Origin: Flaviaestuariibacter flavus
GTDB taxonomy: Bacteria > Bacteroidota > Bacteroidia > Chitinophagales > Chitinophagaceae
Direction: 5' to 3'
Length of the DNA: 64,000 nt
Assembly: GCF_004337505.1 (NCBI RefSeq)
Contig: NZ_SJZI01000008.1
Location: 75,914 to 139,913 of the forward strand
Part shown: piece after piece, positions 9,063 to 17,188 of the stretch
Position numbering within the stretch: position 1 is the first letter of the stretch
How the letters are laid out: each line of letters begins with the position of its first letter
Notes under the pieces: model-generated
What the model saw: only the letters and a program-made list of their open reading frames with translations
What the model was told of the DNA's origin: nothing
Databases searched by the model: none
Position numbers and translations under genes: made by a program

Positions 9063-9926
9063 TCAGCGTTGCAGCGCGGCGAGGTAGCCTTTCATTTCGT
9101 AGGCGTATTGCTGTGCGATGGCGCCGGCCTCCTGTGCAAAGTCTTCTTTTTCCGAAGCATAGATGATCGCGCGGCTTGCATTTACGAGCAGCCCGCAATC
9201 TTTGTTAAGCGCCTGCTCGGAAATATCTTTCAGCGATCCGCCCTGCGCGCCTACACCGGGCACCAGGTAGAAGTGGTCGGGCGTGAGCTCGCGGATACGG
9301 GCAAAGGCATCGGCCTGCGTGGCACCCACCACGAACATCAGGTTGCCGGCACTCCCCCACTCATTGCCTTTGCGCAGTACAAACTCGAAAAGCTTGCCGT
9401 GCTCCGTGGGCTGTGTGTGTACACCGTCGACGAGGACGTCCTGGCTGCGGCTGCAGTCGAGGAGCTCAAAGTCGCGCGCTCCGGAATTCGAAGTCAGCCC
9501 CAGCAGGATGGTCCACTTGTTTTCATATTCCAGGAAGGGAAGTACCGAATCCGCCCCCATGTAGGGCGCTACAGTAATGGCGTCGAAGGGCATCGCTTCA
9601 AAAAACGCCTTTGCATATTGCGTGGAGGTGTTCCCGATATCTCCCCGCTTCGCATCGGCGATCCTGAAATGCGTGTCCGGGATATAGCGTACCGTCCTTT
9701 CCATCGCATCCCAGCCCTTCAGTCCCTGCGCTTCGTAAAAAGCCGTATTGATCTTATAGGCCACGCAATACGCAAGCGTAGCATCGATGATTGCCTTGTT
9801 GAATTCGAATACCGCGTCGGGCCGTCCCTTCAGGTGCTCCGGCAATTTCTCCGGATCGGTATCGAGTCCTACGCACAGGTAAGTGCCTTTGGAAAAAATC
9901 TGGTCGATCAATTGTTGCCGCGTCAC
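9063..9926 (-). CDS. pyrF: Orotidine 5'-phosphate decarboxylase (type 2)
   Basis: This 287-residue enzyme makes UMP from OMP. It shows the type-2 pattern: 'LCVGLDTDPEKLP' at the N-terminus, the catalytic 'DAKRGDIGNTS' (K93), and the phosphate-binding end 'LVPGVGAQGG' with 'NASRAI'. Its length is usual for type 2 (about 270-290) and longer than type 1. It lies downstream of a composite repeat that starts 15 bp before its ATG. Confidence 0.94.
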   Translation of the reverse strand: MTRQQLIDQIFSKGTYLCVGLDTDPEKLPEHLKGRPDAVFEFNKAIIDATLAYCVAYKINTAFYEAQGLKGWDAMERTVRYIPDTHFRIADAKRGDIGNTSTQYAKAFFEAMPFDAITVAPYMGADSVLPFLEYENKWTILLGLTSNSGARDFELLDCSRSQDVLVDGVHTQPTEHGKLFEFVLRKGNEWGSAGNLMFVVGATQADAFARIRELTPDHFYLVPGVGAQGGSLKDISEQALNKDCGLLVNASRAIIYASEKEDFAQEAGAIAQQYAYEMKGYLAALQR

Positions 9927-9940
9927 GTGAAAAAAGTTAA

Positions 9941-9997
9941 GTAGTTAATTAGTCTATTGGTTAATTGGTCTATTGGTAACTTGTACGCTACCACCTT
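9941..9997. repeat. AATTGG composite repeat, copy 1
   Basis: Built from AGTCTATTGGTTAATTGG words and ending in ACTTGTACGCTACCACC. It is nearly identical to the copy at 13970-14026. It starts 15 bp upstream of the pyrF ATG and is followed directly by an 8-bp tandem array. Confidence 0.8.
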
Positions 9998-9998
9998 G

Positions 9999-10100
9999 CA
10001 TTACCGCATTACCGCATTACCGCATTACCGCATTACCGCATTACCGCATTACCGCATTACCGCATTACCGCATTACCGCATTACCGCATTACCGCATTAC
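9999..10100. repeat. CATTACCG 8-bp tandem array
   Basis: Twelve perfect CATTACCG units plus a 6-nt partial unit. The TAA stop codon of the KMO gene (10097-10099) lies inside the last partial unit. Such a perfect array is expected to vary in length by slippage. Confidence 0.95.
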
Positions 10101-11446
10101 CCTCTCAGCGCCGCCAGGATTCTTTCTTTTACGTCCTCCCGCTTCCAGTTCTCGGCTATATCGGGGTCTTTCATTACTTCCTGCATAATGGCCTCCTGCC
10201 GCTGGCTGTTGCGCAGTGCCTCGCTGTAACGGATATGCGGGCTGAAGGTCACCTGCGAATAGGCAGGAATCCATTGGTCGGGATGCGATTCGTGCACCCA
10301 GGCCTCGATCTTTTTCTGCAGGAGAAACTTCGGGTCGGCGGTGCGGGCGCGCATCTCGGTAAAATTGTTGATGGCCAGGTCGGCGATGGCATCGCCGTCG
10401 GGCTTGCGCAGGGCCTGGTATTCCGCCAGGATGGGCTCCCAGTCGTCGCCCCACTGCTCCATCAGTTCGGCCAGTACGGTACAATCCTCAAAACCCGCAT
10501 TCATGCCCTGACCGAAGAAGGGCACGATGGCATGTGCCGCATCGCCGATGAGCGCGAAGTGATCGCCACGCACCCAGGGGAAACACTTCACGGTTACCAG
10601 CGAAGACGTGGGATTATGAAAGAACTGCCGCGCGAGGTCGGGAACGAGCGGCACCAGGTCGGGAAAAGTCTGCCTGAAAAACGCTTCTACATCCGCCTCT
10701 GTTTTCAGCCGCTCGAACGACGTTTCTCCTTCGAAGGGGAAAAAGAGCGTACCGGTAAAAGAGCCGTCAAGGTTCGGCAGGGCGATGAGCATATAATTGC
10801 CGCGTGGCCAGATGTGGAGCGCGTTCTTTTCAAGCTGGAAAGCACCAGCGGCACCCGCCGGGATGGAAAGCTCCTTATAGCCGCAGTCGATGTAATACTG
10901 CTGGTAATCGAACTTCTGGTGCTGCAGCATATGCGAAAGCCGCGTGGCGGAGTAAGCGCCATCGGCCCCGAAAAGAAGATCAAACGGTACAGTGCTGGTT
11001 TCATTGGGGCCGGCGAAATGCACTTCCTTTTTCTTCCAGTTCACATGGTCGCAGCGCTGGTGAAAATGCAGGTGCACGCCTTCGCGTTCGGCGAGGTCGA
11101 GCAATTTGCAGTTGAGCTCGTGCCGTGACACCGAATTGATATACTGTCCCTCTTTGCCGTAGGGCTGAAAAGCGTGCGAGCCATCCGGCTGGTGCAGGTG
11201 GCGGCCATGCATCGGTATGGCGATCTGCAATACTTCTTCCGCGATGCCGACACCCTGCAGTGCCTTGATGCCGCGGTCGCTCAACGCCAGGTTTATGGAG
11301 CGCCCGGCTTCCACGGTTTCCTTGCGCATGTCGCCCCGCCGCTCGTAGATGCTCACCTCGTAGCCGCGGCGGCGGAGGTAGATGGAAAGAAGCGATCCGA
11401 CGAGGCCGGCACCGGTGATGAGGATGGATTTGGTTGGAGTTGCCAT
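10097..11446 (-). CDS. kmo: Kynurenine 3-monooxygenase
   Basis: This 449-residue FAD hydroxylase converts kynurenine to 3-hydroxykynurenine with NADPH and O2. It has the Rossmann motif GAGLVG (12-17), the KMO signature 'AGRSINLALSDRG', the 'GADGAYSATR' DG motif and the 'GDAAHAIVPFFGQGMNAGFEDC' FAD/substrate motif near residue 300. No strong C-terminal membrane helix is visible, unlike the mitochondrial enzymes. It belongs with the kynureninase, HAO and ACMSD genes that follow. The stop codon lies in a tandem repeat. Confidence 0.95.
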   Translation of the reverse strand: MATPTKSILITGAGLVGSLLSIYLRRRGYEVSIYERRGDMRKETVEAGRSINLALSDRGIKALQGVGIAEEVLQIAIPMHGRHLHQPDGSHAFQPYGKEGQYINSVSRHELNCKLLDLAEREGVHLHFHQRCDHVNWKKKEVHFAGPNETSTVPFDLLFGADGAYSATRLSHMLQHQKFDYQQYYIDCGYKELSIPAGAAGAFQLEKNALHIWPRGNYMLIALPNLDGSFTGTLFFPFEGETSFERLKTEADVEAFFRQTFPDLVPLVPDLARQFFHNPTSSLVTVKCFPWVRGDHFALIGDAAHAIVPFFGQGMNAGFEDCTVLAELMEQWGDDWEPILAEYQALRKPDGDAIADLAINNFTEMRARTADPKFLLQKKIEAWVHESHPDQWIPAYSQVTFSPHIRYSEALRNSQRQEAIMQEVMKDPDIAENWKREDVKERILAALRG

Positions 11447-11526
11447 GGGCGGAGGAACGCAGATTTTATAAGATGCTTATGATTCGCTAAGATACTTTCT
11501 AGTCGTCGATATGACCCGTTTTTAGA

Positions 11527-11934
11527 TTATTGGGGGTTGCCCGGCAACTTCTTCCTATCATTTGAAAATACGCGTCGGCGACATTCGGGTTCAGGCCCGA
11601 AATTCAAAAGCAGGCCAACCTCAACGTCGGTTGACCGAAGGTAATTTACCAATTGCGCTTCATCGGCATCACAAAAATCGTGTGCTGTTTTGAGCTCGAC
11701 TATTACTTTGTCCTCAACCACGATAACTGCATAAAAATTACCCAAAAGTTCACCATCATAATACACACGAACAGGCGCTTCTTCAACACAGTGCAAGCCC
11801 ATCTTCCGGAGCTCTATCAGCAGCGCCCGCTTGTAGATCTTTTCAAGAAATCCGTAACCAAGTTTATTGTAAACGACATAAAAAGCCTTGATGATTTTCC
11901 TCGTTAGATCTGCGTGCAGATAGTTATCGTACAT
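11527..11934 (-). CDS. GxxExxY family protein (PD-(D/E)XK-like)
   Basis: This 135-residue protein has the naming motif at GFLEKIY (about residues 28-34) and a nuclease-like core 'EDKVIVELKTA' with a preceding Glu. The family is widespread and functionally undefined, and is suspected to derive from PD-(D/E)XK nucleases. The gene is AT-rich next to the GC-rich kynurenine genes that flank it on the same strand. It looks like an insertion into the cluster rather than part of the pathway. Confidence 0.82.
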   Translation of the reverse strand: MYDNYLHADLTRKIIKAFYVVYNKLGYGFLEKIYKRALLIELRKMGLHCVEEAPVRVYYDGELLGNFYAVIVVEDKVIVELKTAHDFCDADEAQLVNYLRSTDVEVGLLLNFGPEPECRRRVFSNDRKKLPGNPQ

Positions 11935-12012
11935 GGCCAGCGCTTTTGTCGAAACTAACCAGCGCCAATCATAAAAATCATAGGAAATCAGCGTTCTTTC
12001 CTGTTGTTTTTC

Positions 12013-13284
12013 TCACAACACTTCCCGGATGATCTCCCCGAAGCGCCACACGTCTTCAAAGGAATTATAAAGTGGCACCGGCGCCACGCGGATGACGTTG
12101 GGCTCGCGCCAGTCGGCGATCACGCCGCGCTCGGTGAGCGCCTTGAATACTTCACGGCCTTTCTGCAGCATCAGCAGCGACACCTGGCAGCCGTGCTCAC
12201 CCGCGCCGCGCGGGGTGATGACCTCGATCACCTTCACCTCCTGCGCCGCGTTGATTTCGTCGAGCACATGAAAAAGATAGCCGGTGAGCGTCTTGCTTTT
12301 CTGCGTCAGCGCATCCATGCCGGCCGCGGCGTAGATGTCGAGCGATGCCCGGTGCGCGGCCATCGAAAGTACCGGTGCGTTGCTCAGTTGCCAGCCCTCG
12401 GCAGTGGGGATGGCCTTGAAAAGCGGCTTCATCTGGAAGCGCGTATCCTTTTCATAGCCCCACCAGCCGGCCGCGCGCGGCAGCTCCGTATTTGTACAAT
12501 GCCGCTCGTGGATATAGGCGCCGGCTACAGAACCCGGTCCGCTGTTGAGGTATTTGTAGCTGCACCAGCAGGCGAAGTCCACGTCCCAATCATGCAGTTG
12601 GAGCCGGATATTCCCCGCGGCATGCGCCAGGTCGAAGCCGGCGAGCGCGCCCACATTGTGCGCCACATCGGTGATGGCCTGCATCGGCAACACCTGCCCG
12701 GTGTAGTAATTCACGCCGCCAAACAGCACCAGCGCCAGTTGCGGCCCATGCTGGTTGATGGCATCGATGATGTCTTCCTCGCGCAGGCAGTACTCGCCGG
12801 GGCGCGGCGCCACTTCCACCACCGCCTCTTTCGGATCAAAGCCGTGCAGGCGGGCCTGCGACTCGAGCGCATACTGATCAGACGGAAATGCCTTGGCTTC
12901 ACAAAGGATCTTAAACCGATCTTTCGTGGGCCGGTAAAAGGTGGCCATCAGCAGGTGCAGGTTCACGGTGAGCTGGTTCATCGCCACCACCTCGTGGGGC
13001 AAGGCACCTACGATGGGCGCCAGCAGTGACGGGAAAAGCTCATGGTAATGCAGCCAGGGATTCTTTGCCTGGAAATGCCCTTCCACGCCCAGCTGCGCCC
13101 AGTCGTCGAGCTCCTGCTGGATGTATTCGCGGGTGGATTGGGGTTGCAAACCAAGGGAGTTGCCGGTAAGGTAGACGGTATCCTTTCCGTTGTGCTGCGG
13201 GATGAAAAACTTTTCGCGGAAAGATTTCAGCGGGTCTGCGGCATCCTGCTGCCGGGCGAATTCCAATGTGTTTTCGTATTGCAT
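12013..13284 (-). CDS. kynU: Kynureninase
   Basis: This 423-residue PLP enzyme cleaves 3-hydroxykynurenine to 3-hydroxyanthranilate and alanine. It shows 'YLTGNSLGLQP' near the N-terminus, 'NQLTVNLHLLMATFY', the Asp/His pair 'GFDLAHAAGN' and the PLP lysine K244 in 'CSYKYLNSGPG'. The C-terminal domain (GCQVSLLMLQKG...ADWREPNVIRVAPVPLYN) is complete. It works between KMO (two genes away) and HAO. A TATCTTAG sequence upstream weakly resembles the -7 element. Confidence 0.95.
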   Translation of the reverse strand: MQYENTLEFARQQDAADPLKSFREKFFIPQHNGKDTVYLTGNSLGLQPQSTREYIQQELDDWAQLGVEGHFQAKNPWLHYHELFPSLLAPIVGALPHEVVAMNQLTVNLHLLMATFYRPTKDRFKILCEAKAFPSDQYALESQARLHGFDPKEAVVEVAPRPGEYCLREEDIIDAINQHGPQLALVLFGGVNYYTGQVLPMQAITDVAHNVGALAGFDLAHAAGNIRLQLHDWDVDFACWCSYKYLNSGPGSVAGAYIHERHCTNTELPRAAGWWGYEKDTRFQMKPLFKAIPTAEGWQLSNAPVLSMAAHRASLDIYAAAGMDALTQKSKTLTGYLFHVLDEINAAQEVKVIEVITPRGAGEHGCQVSLLMLQKGREVFKALTERGVIADWREPNVIRVAPVPLYNSFEDVWRFGEIIREVL

Positions 13285-13339
13285 GGCGGGCTAAGATAGT
13301 TCGTGAATCGTCAATCGTTAATCGTGAATGTATTGGTCG

Positions 13340-13510
13340 CGAAGCGACGGCCGGAGGCCGTCATTGCGAGCGTAGCGAAGCAAACTCCCTGACCTTAAAA
13401 CTGATCGAAGCTCGTGAAAGCTTCAATTCGCAACTTCTTTTCAGACATGATCATTCTGCGAAAATGAGGAGTTTGCTTCGCTCTGCTCGCAATGACAGCT
13501 ACGCTGTCGG
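13340..13510. repeat. Inverted pair of TTTGCTTCGCT-type dispersed repeats
   Basis: A 28-bp arm (TCATTGCGAGCGTAGCGAAG..., 13361-13388) is mirrored at 13468-13495, about 80 bp apart. The left arm continues into GGCCGGAGGCCGTC. Other copies are at 33386-33428 and 61246-61277. This fills most of the gap between the kynureninase and deaminase genes. I see no gene in it. Confidence 0.8.
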
Positions 13511-13534
13511 CTGCGCACCTATACAACTTACACA

Positions 13535-13954
13535 TCATCCCTCCACCGTCGCAATCACCTTCAGCTCGATGGCGATCGGAGTAGGCAGGCTTTTCACCTC
13601 AACGGTGGTGCGGCAGGCCTCGATGCTATGGAAATACTCGCCGTAGATGCGGTTATAAACCGGGAAATCCTTTTTCATATTCGTCAGGAACACGGTCACA
13701 TCCACCATGCGGTCCCAGCTGCTGCCGGCGGCCTCCAGCACGGCTTTCACGTTGGCGAAAACAGAATGGCACTCGGCCTCGATGTCGTACGAAACGATAT
13801 TGCCTTCCGCATCCTGCACCAGCCCCGGGATGCTGTTGTCTTTGGCACTCCGCGGCCCGATGCCGGAGAGAAAAAGCAGGTTGCCCACTTTCCGTGCGTG
13901 CGGGTAAGCACCCAGCGGCTTTGCAGCGGTATCGGTCTTGATAATATCTGACAT
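13535..13954 (-). CDS. RidA/YjgF-family protein, probable 2-aminomuconate deaminase
   Basis: This 139-residue protein has the RidA fold: 'PLGAYPHARKVGNLLFLSGIGP', 'VFANVKAVLEAAGSSWDRMVDVTVFL' and the ligand Arg in 'ACRTTVEV'. In Pseudomonas 2-nitrobenzoate degraders the 2-aminomuconate deaminase (NbaF) is a RidA relative. This gene lies directly downstream of the aminomuconate-semialdehyde dehydrogenase gene, so it probably hydrolyses 2-aminomuconate to 4-oxalocrotonate and ammonia. That specific role is inferred from context. A generic enamine deaminase is the alternative. Confidence 0.85.
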   Translation of the reverse strand: MSDIIKTDTAAKPLGAYPHARKVGNLLFLSGIGPRSAKDNSIPGLVQDAEGNIVSYDIEAECHSVFANVKAVLEAAGSSWDRMVDVTVFLTNMKKDFPVYNRIYGEYFHSIEACRTTVEVKSLPTPIAIELKVIATVEG

Positions 13955-13969
13955 CAGGAATTCAGTTTA

Positions 13970-14026
13970 TTAGTGAATTAGTCTATTGGTTAATTGGTCT
14001 ATTGGTAACTTGTTCGCTACCACCTT
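13970..14026. repeat. AATTGG composite repeat, copy 2
   Basis: Shares the AGTCTATTGGTTAATTGG core and the ACTTGTTCGCTACCACC tail with copy 1. It sits 15 bp upstream of the deaminase ATG and is again followed by an 8-bp tandem array, but with a different unit. Confidence 0.8.
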
Positions 14027-14030
14027 TCGG

Positions 14031-14100
14031 CACACTAGCACACTAGCACACTAGCACACTAGCACACTAGCACACTAGCACACTAGCACACTAGCACACT
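14031..14100. repeat. CACACTAG 8-bp tandem array
   Basis: Eight perfect CACACTAG units plus a 6-nt partial unit, ending 2 nt from the stop codon of the aminomuconate-semialdehyde dehydrogenase gene. Confidence 0.95.
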
Positions 14101-14102
14101 TC

Positions 14103-15563
14103 TCACAACTGCACACACACATTTTTCGCTTCCGTAAAAAAACGCAGCGCATCCCAGCCGCCTTCGCGGCCGACACCGGAATTTTTGATTCCACCAAAGG
14201 GTGTGCGCAGGTCGCGGACGAGCCAGCAGTTGACCCAGGTGATGCCGGCATCCACCTTTGCCGCCACGCGGTTGGCGCGGGAGATGTCCTGCGTCCAGAT
14301 GGTGGCCGAAAGCCCGTAATGGCCCGCATTGGCAAGGGCAAGGGCCTCTTCCTCCGTCCTGAACGATTGCAGTGTCACCACGGGCCCGAAGATCTCCTCG
14401 AGGTTGGTGCGGCACTGCGGCCCAAGGCCTTCGATCACGGTCGGCTCGATAAAAAAGCCTTCCGCGCAGCGCCCTTCGGCACGCACAGCATTGCCGCCGG
14501 CGAGGATCCGTCCTCCCTCCCCTTTTGCCGTTTCGATGCAGCCCATCACCTTGTCGAAATGCATCCTGCTCACCACGGCGCCCTGCTTCGTTCCGGGGTC
14601 CATCGGATCGCCGACCTTCAGTGCTTTTACTTCTTCGAGGAAGGCGGTTTTGAATTTTTCATAAATGCTTTCCTCTACAAGAACGCGTGAGCCGCAAAGG
14701 CAGATCTGGCCCTGGTTGGCAAAGGATGACTGCACCGTCGTTTTCAGCATCTTGTCGAAGTCGCAGTCGGCGAAAATGATATTGGGATTTTTTCCGCCCA
14801 GCTCCAGCGACAGCTTCTTGAATACCGGTGCGGCGATCTCGGCGATGCGCGCGCCCGCGCGGGTGGAGCCGGTGAAGGAGATCGCTTTCACCAACGGGTG
14901 CCGCACGATGGCCTCGCCCGCGCCGGGGCCGGTGCCGTGAACGATGTTGAGCACGCCCGCGGGCAGTCCGGCTTCCTGGCAAATCCGCGCCAGCAGGAAA
15001 GCCGTTAGCGGCGTTACTTCCGAAGGCTTTGCCACCACGCAATTTCCCGCCGCCAGGGCCGGAGCGATCTTCCAGGTAAAAAGGTAAAGCGGCAGGTTCC
15101 ACGGCGAGATGCAGCCCACAATGCCGATGGGCTGGCGGATGGTGTAATTGATGGCCTTGTCTTCCATCGTATGCGATTCGGCAGCAAAATGCATGATGCC
15201 GGTGGCAAAGAAGCGGAAGTTGGCGGAAGCCCGTGGAATATCGACGCGCTTCGACAGCCAGAGCGGCTTGCCATTGTCGGTCGTTTCCGCCTCCGCCAGG
15301 GCATCAATGTTTTCGTCGATGAGCGTGGCGATGCGGTTTAAAATACGGAAGCGCTCCTCGGCGGGCGTCACCGACCACTGCGGGAAGGCCTTCTTCGCGG
15401 CGCTTACCGCCAGTTCCACATCCCGCTCATCGCTCTCGGGTATCTGGCAAAAAACCGCACCCGTGGCCGGGTTCACGTTATCGATAAAACGGCCGCTCAG
15501 CGGGCCGGTCAGGTTCCCGTCAATATAGTTTTCGAGATAAGATGGCGTGGTGAGATCAAGCAT
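14103..15563 (-). CDS. 2-aminomuconate-6-semialdehyde dehydrogenase (ALDH8A1-like)
   Basis: This 486-residue NAD-dependent aldehyde dehydrogenase has ISPWNLP (152-158), 'GSTRAG', the general base E254 in 'LELGGKNP' and the catalytic C288 in 'NQGQICLC'. Long stretches such as 'DIPRASANFRFFATGIMHF', 'CISPWNLPLYLFTWKIAPALAAGN' and 'TWVNCWLVRDLRTPFGGIKNSG' match the ALDH8A1/AMSDH group rather than generic ALDHs. It oxidises the ACMSD product to 2-aminomuconate. An in-frame ATG eight codons earlier is also possible. The chosen start fits the family N-terminus. Confidence 0.92.
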   Translation of the reverse strand: MLDLTTPSYLENYIDGNLTGPLSGRFIDNVNPATGAVFCQIPESDERDVELAVSAAKKAFPQWSVTPAEERFRILNRIATLIDENIDALAEAETTDNGKPLWLSKRVDIPRASANFRFFATGIMHFAAESHTMEDKAINYTIRQPIGIVGCISPWNLPLYLFTWKIAPALAAGNCVVAKPSEVTPLTAFLLARICQEAGLPAGVLNIVHGTGPGAGEAIVRHPLVKAISFTGSTRAGARIAEIAAPVFKKLSLELGGKNPNIIFADCDFDKMLKTTVQSSFANQGQICLCGSRVLVEESIYEKFKTAFLEEVKALKVGDPMDPGTKQGAVVSRMHFDKVMGCIETAKGEGGRILAGGNAVRAEGRCAEGFFIEPTVIEGLGPQCRTNLEEIFGPVVTLQSFRTEEEALALANAGHYGLSATIWTQDISRANRVAAKVDAGITWVNCWLVRDLRTPFGGIKNSGVGREGGWDALRFFTEAKNVCVQL

Positions 15564-15590
15564 GGTGCTTCGTATGTTGATTGTCATTTA

Positions 15591-15655
15591 TCTGGAATTT
15601 TTGAATCTGGAATCTATTCCACCTCGATTCCAGATTTTCAGATTCCAGACGATCA
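15591..15655. repeat. TCTGGAATC inverted word repeats between the SDR and AMSDH genes
   Basis: On the minus strand the SDR stop is followed by TCTGGAATCTGAAAATCTGG, a short GAGGTGG spacer, and then mirrored words (ATTCCAGATTC). The AMSDH start lies just beyond. The whole gap between the two genes is one imperfect stem-loop. Confidence 0.7.
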
Positions 15656-16438
15656 GATGCTCCCTGTGCGGCCGCCATCCACCGGGATGCTGGTACCGTT
15701 GACATAGGCAGCCGCCGGTGTGGCGAGGAAGGCCGCCACCGCCGCGATCTCCGCGGGATCGCCGAAGCGGCGCGCGGGAATCTCGGCAATCATTTCGGCT
15801 TCCACTTCGGCGGTGCCGGTACCTTTTTTCTGTGCCGCGTTGTTAACAATCGCCTCGAGGCGGCCGGTGCGCGTGGCGCCCGGCAGCACATTGTTGACGG
15901 TGATCCCGAATTGCCCGAGCTCATTGGCCATCGTCTTGGCCCAGGAGGCAACCGCGCCGCGGATGGTGTTGGAAACACCCAGGTTTTTGAGCGGGATCTT
16001 CACCGAGGTGGAAACGATATTGATGATGCGTCCGTAGCCTTCTTCTTTCATACGTCCCATCACCGCTTTTGTGAGCCGGTGGTTGGTGAGCAGGTGCTGC
16101 TGGAAAGCCTGGAGAAACTGGTCTTCGGTCGCCTCCGTGATAGGACCGGCAGCGGGGCCGCCGGAGTTATTCACCAGGATGTGCACGGGCCCTTCGGCCA
16201 CGATCGACGCGAGCAGCGCCTCCGTTGCGGCGGCATCATTGAAATCGACGACGTGGTAGCGATGCACCTGCTGCAGCGTATTGTCAAGACGCGCTACGGC
16301 GGAGCGGAGCAGCTCTTCGTTGCGGGCCAGCAGGATGCACTGCGCGCCCATCAGGGCCAGCTCGGCGGCGATGGCCAGGCCGATGCCCTGGCTGGCGCCG
16401 CAAACCAGCGCCCGTTTGCCTTCGAGGGTAAGATTCAT
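15653..16438 (-). CDS. SDR-family protein lacking the YxxxK motif
   Basis: This 261-residue Rossmann-fold protein has a GASQGIG cofactor motif (14-20), 'NNSGG' (90-94) and 'INIVSTS' (139-145). Where SDRs carry the catalytic Tyr-x-x-x-Lys, it has S156-N-T-I-R160. The rest of the fold is intact (PGATRTGR, PVDGGRTGSI), so it folds like FabG but may not use the usual catalysis. It is first in the minus-strand kynurenine group, divergent from HAO. Its step in the pathway is unknown. The ATG lies 5 nt after TAAGTTTG, which sets the start. Confidence 0.85.
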   Translation of the reverse strand: MNLTLEGKRALVCGASQGIGLAIAAELALMGAQCILLARNEELLRSAVARLDNTLQQVHRYHVVDFNDAAATEALLASIVAEGPVHILVNNSGGPAAGPITEATEDQFLQAFQQHLLTNHRLTKAVMGRMKEEGYGRIINIVSTSVKIPLKNLGVSNTIRGAVASWAKTMANELGQFGITVNNVLPGATRTGRLEAIVNNAAQKKGTGTAEVEAEMIAEIPARRFGDPAEIAAVAAFLATPAAAYVNGTSIPVDGGRTGSI

Positions 16439-16443
16439 GGCCT

Positions 16444-16451
16444 CAAACTTA
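16444..16451 (-). promoter_or_regulatory. -7 element driving the minus-strand kynurenine genes
   Basis: TAAGTTTG on the minus strand, 5 nt from the SDR ATG. On the plus strand, TATTTTTA (16480-16487) is a one-mismatch candidate for the HAO side, so the 66-bp gap is a compact divergent promoter. Confidence 0.5.
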
Positions 16452-16504
16452 GTTTGTTTTCCGTAAGCGGCGGAGCGCTTATTTTTAGGGCAAATCTTGC
16501 AACC

Positions 16505-17035
16505 ATGGCCGTCACCGCGCCCTTCAACCTGAAGCAATGGATCGATACCAACCGCGAGCTGCTGAAGCCACCGGTGGGCAACCAGTGCGTGTATAAGAAT
16601 GCCGAGAATTTTATCGTGATGGTCGTGGGCGGCCCCAACGCGCGCAAGGACTACCACTTCAACAAAAGCGAGGAACTCTACTTCCAGGTGGAAGGCAATA
16701 TCGTGCTGAAGATCATCGATGAGGGAGTTCCTAAAGACATCCCGATCAACGAGGGCGATATGTTCCTGCTGCCCCCGAACACCCCCCACTCGCCCCAGCG
16801 CGGCGCGGGCACCGTGGGCCTCGTCATCGAAAAAATCCGCAACGAAGAAGAGAACGAGGAAGATGCGTTCATGTGGTTTTGCGAAAAATGCGGCAACAAG
16901 CTTTATGAAGAATATGTTTTTGTAAAAGACATCGTCAGGCAACTCCCGCCCATCATGGAGCGCTTCTACTCAAACGTCGACCTCCGCACCTGCAAGAAAT
17001 GCGGGCACGTGATGGAACCACCGGTGAAGAAATAA
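16505..17035 (+). CDS. haaO: 3-hydroxyanthranilate 3,4-dioxygenase
   Basis: This 176-residue cupin opens the ring of 3-hydroxyanthranilate to 2-amino-3-carboxymuconate semialdehyde. The Fe(II) ligands are H51, E57 and H95, with R47 and E109 as likely substrate contacts. The C-terminal rubredoxin-like site is complete (C126-x2-C129 and C163-x2-C166), as in other bacterial enzymes. It starts the plus-strand group HAO-ACMSD-small protein. A longer reading of the frame upstream is antisense to the SDR gene and is not used. Confidence 0.96.
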   Translation: MAVTAPFNLKQWIDTNRELLKPPVGNQCVYKNAENFIVMVVGGPNARKDYHFNKSEELYFQVEGNIVLKIIDEGVPKDIPINEGDMFLLPPNTPHSPQRGAGTVGLVIEKIRNEEENEEDAFMWFCEKCGNKLYEEYVFVKDIVRQLPPIMERFYSNVDLRTCKKCGHVMEPPVKK

Positions 17036-17040
17036 TTTTT

Positions 17041-17188
17041 TGATGTCTGATCGCTGATGTCTGATTTTTTAGTCAGTCTTACCAATAAAGCTGGAAGTCT
17101 GTAATTATTAGATCCTAGCTCCGGATTTCGACAGGTTATCCCGCACCTTTGCATGCGTCAGCAAAATCAGACATCAGACATCAGCGAT
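17041..17188. repeat. TGATGTCTGAT inverted word repeats between HAO and ACMSD
   Basis: 17041-17067 carries TGATGTCTGATCGCTGATGT and its mirror (AATCAGACATCAGACATC) is at 17163-17188, ending at the ACMSD ATG. About 95 bp lie between them, including CACCTTTGC near 17146, a weak -7-like element. ACMSD may therefore have its own promoter as well as read-through from HAO. Confidence 0.65.

Noticed and set aside
16439-16942. N-terminal extension of the SDR frame across the HAO gene
   Set aside because: Antisense to HAO; the SDR starts at 16438 right after a TAAGTTTG element and at its Rossmann fold.
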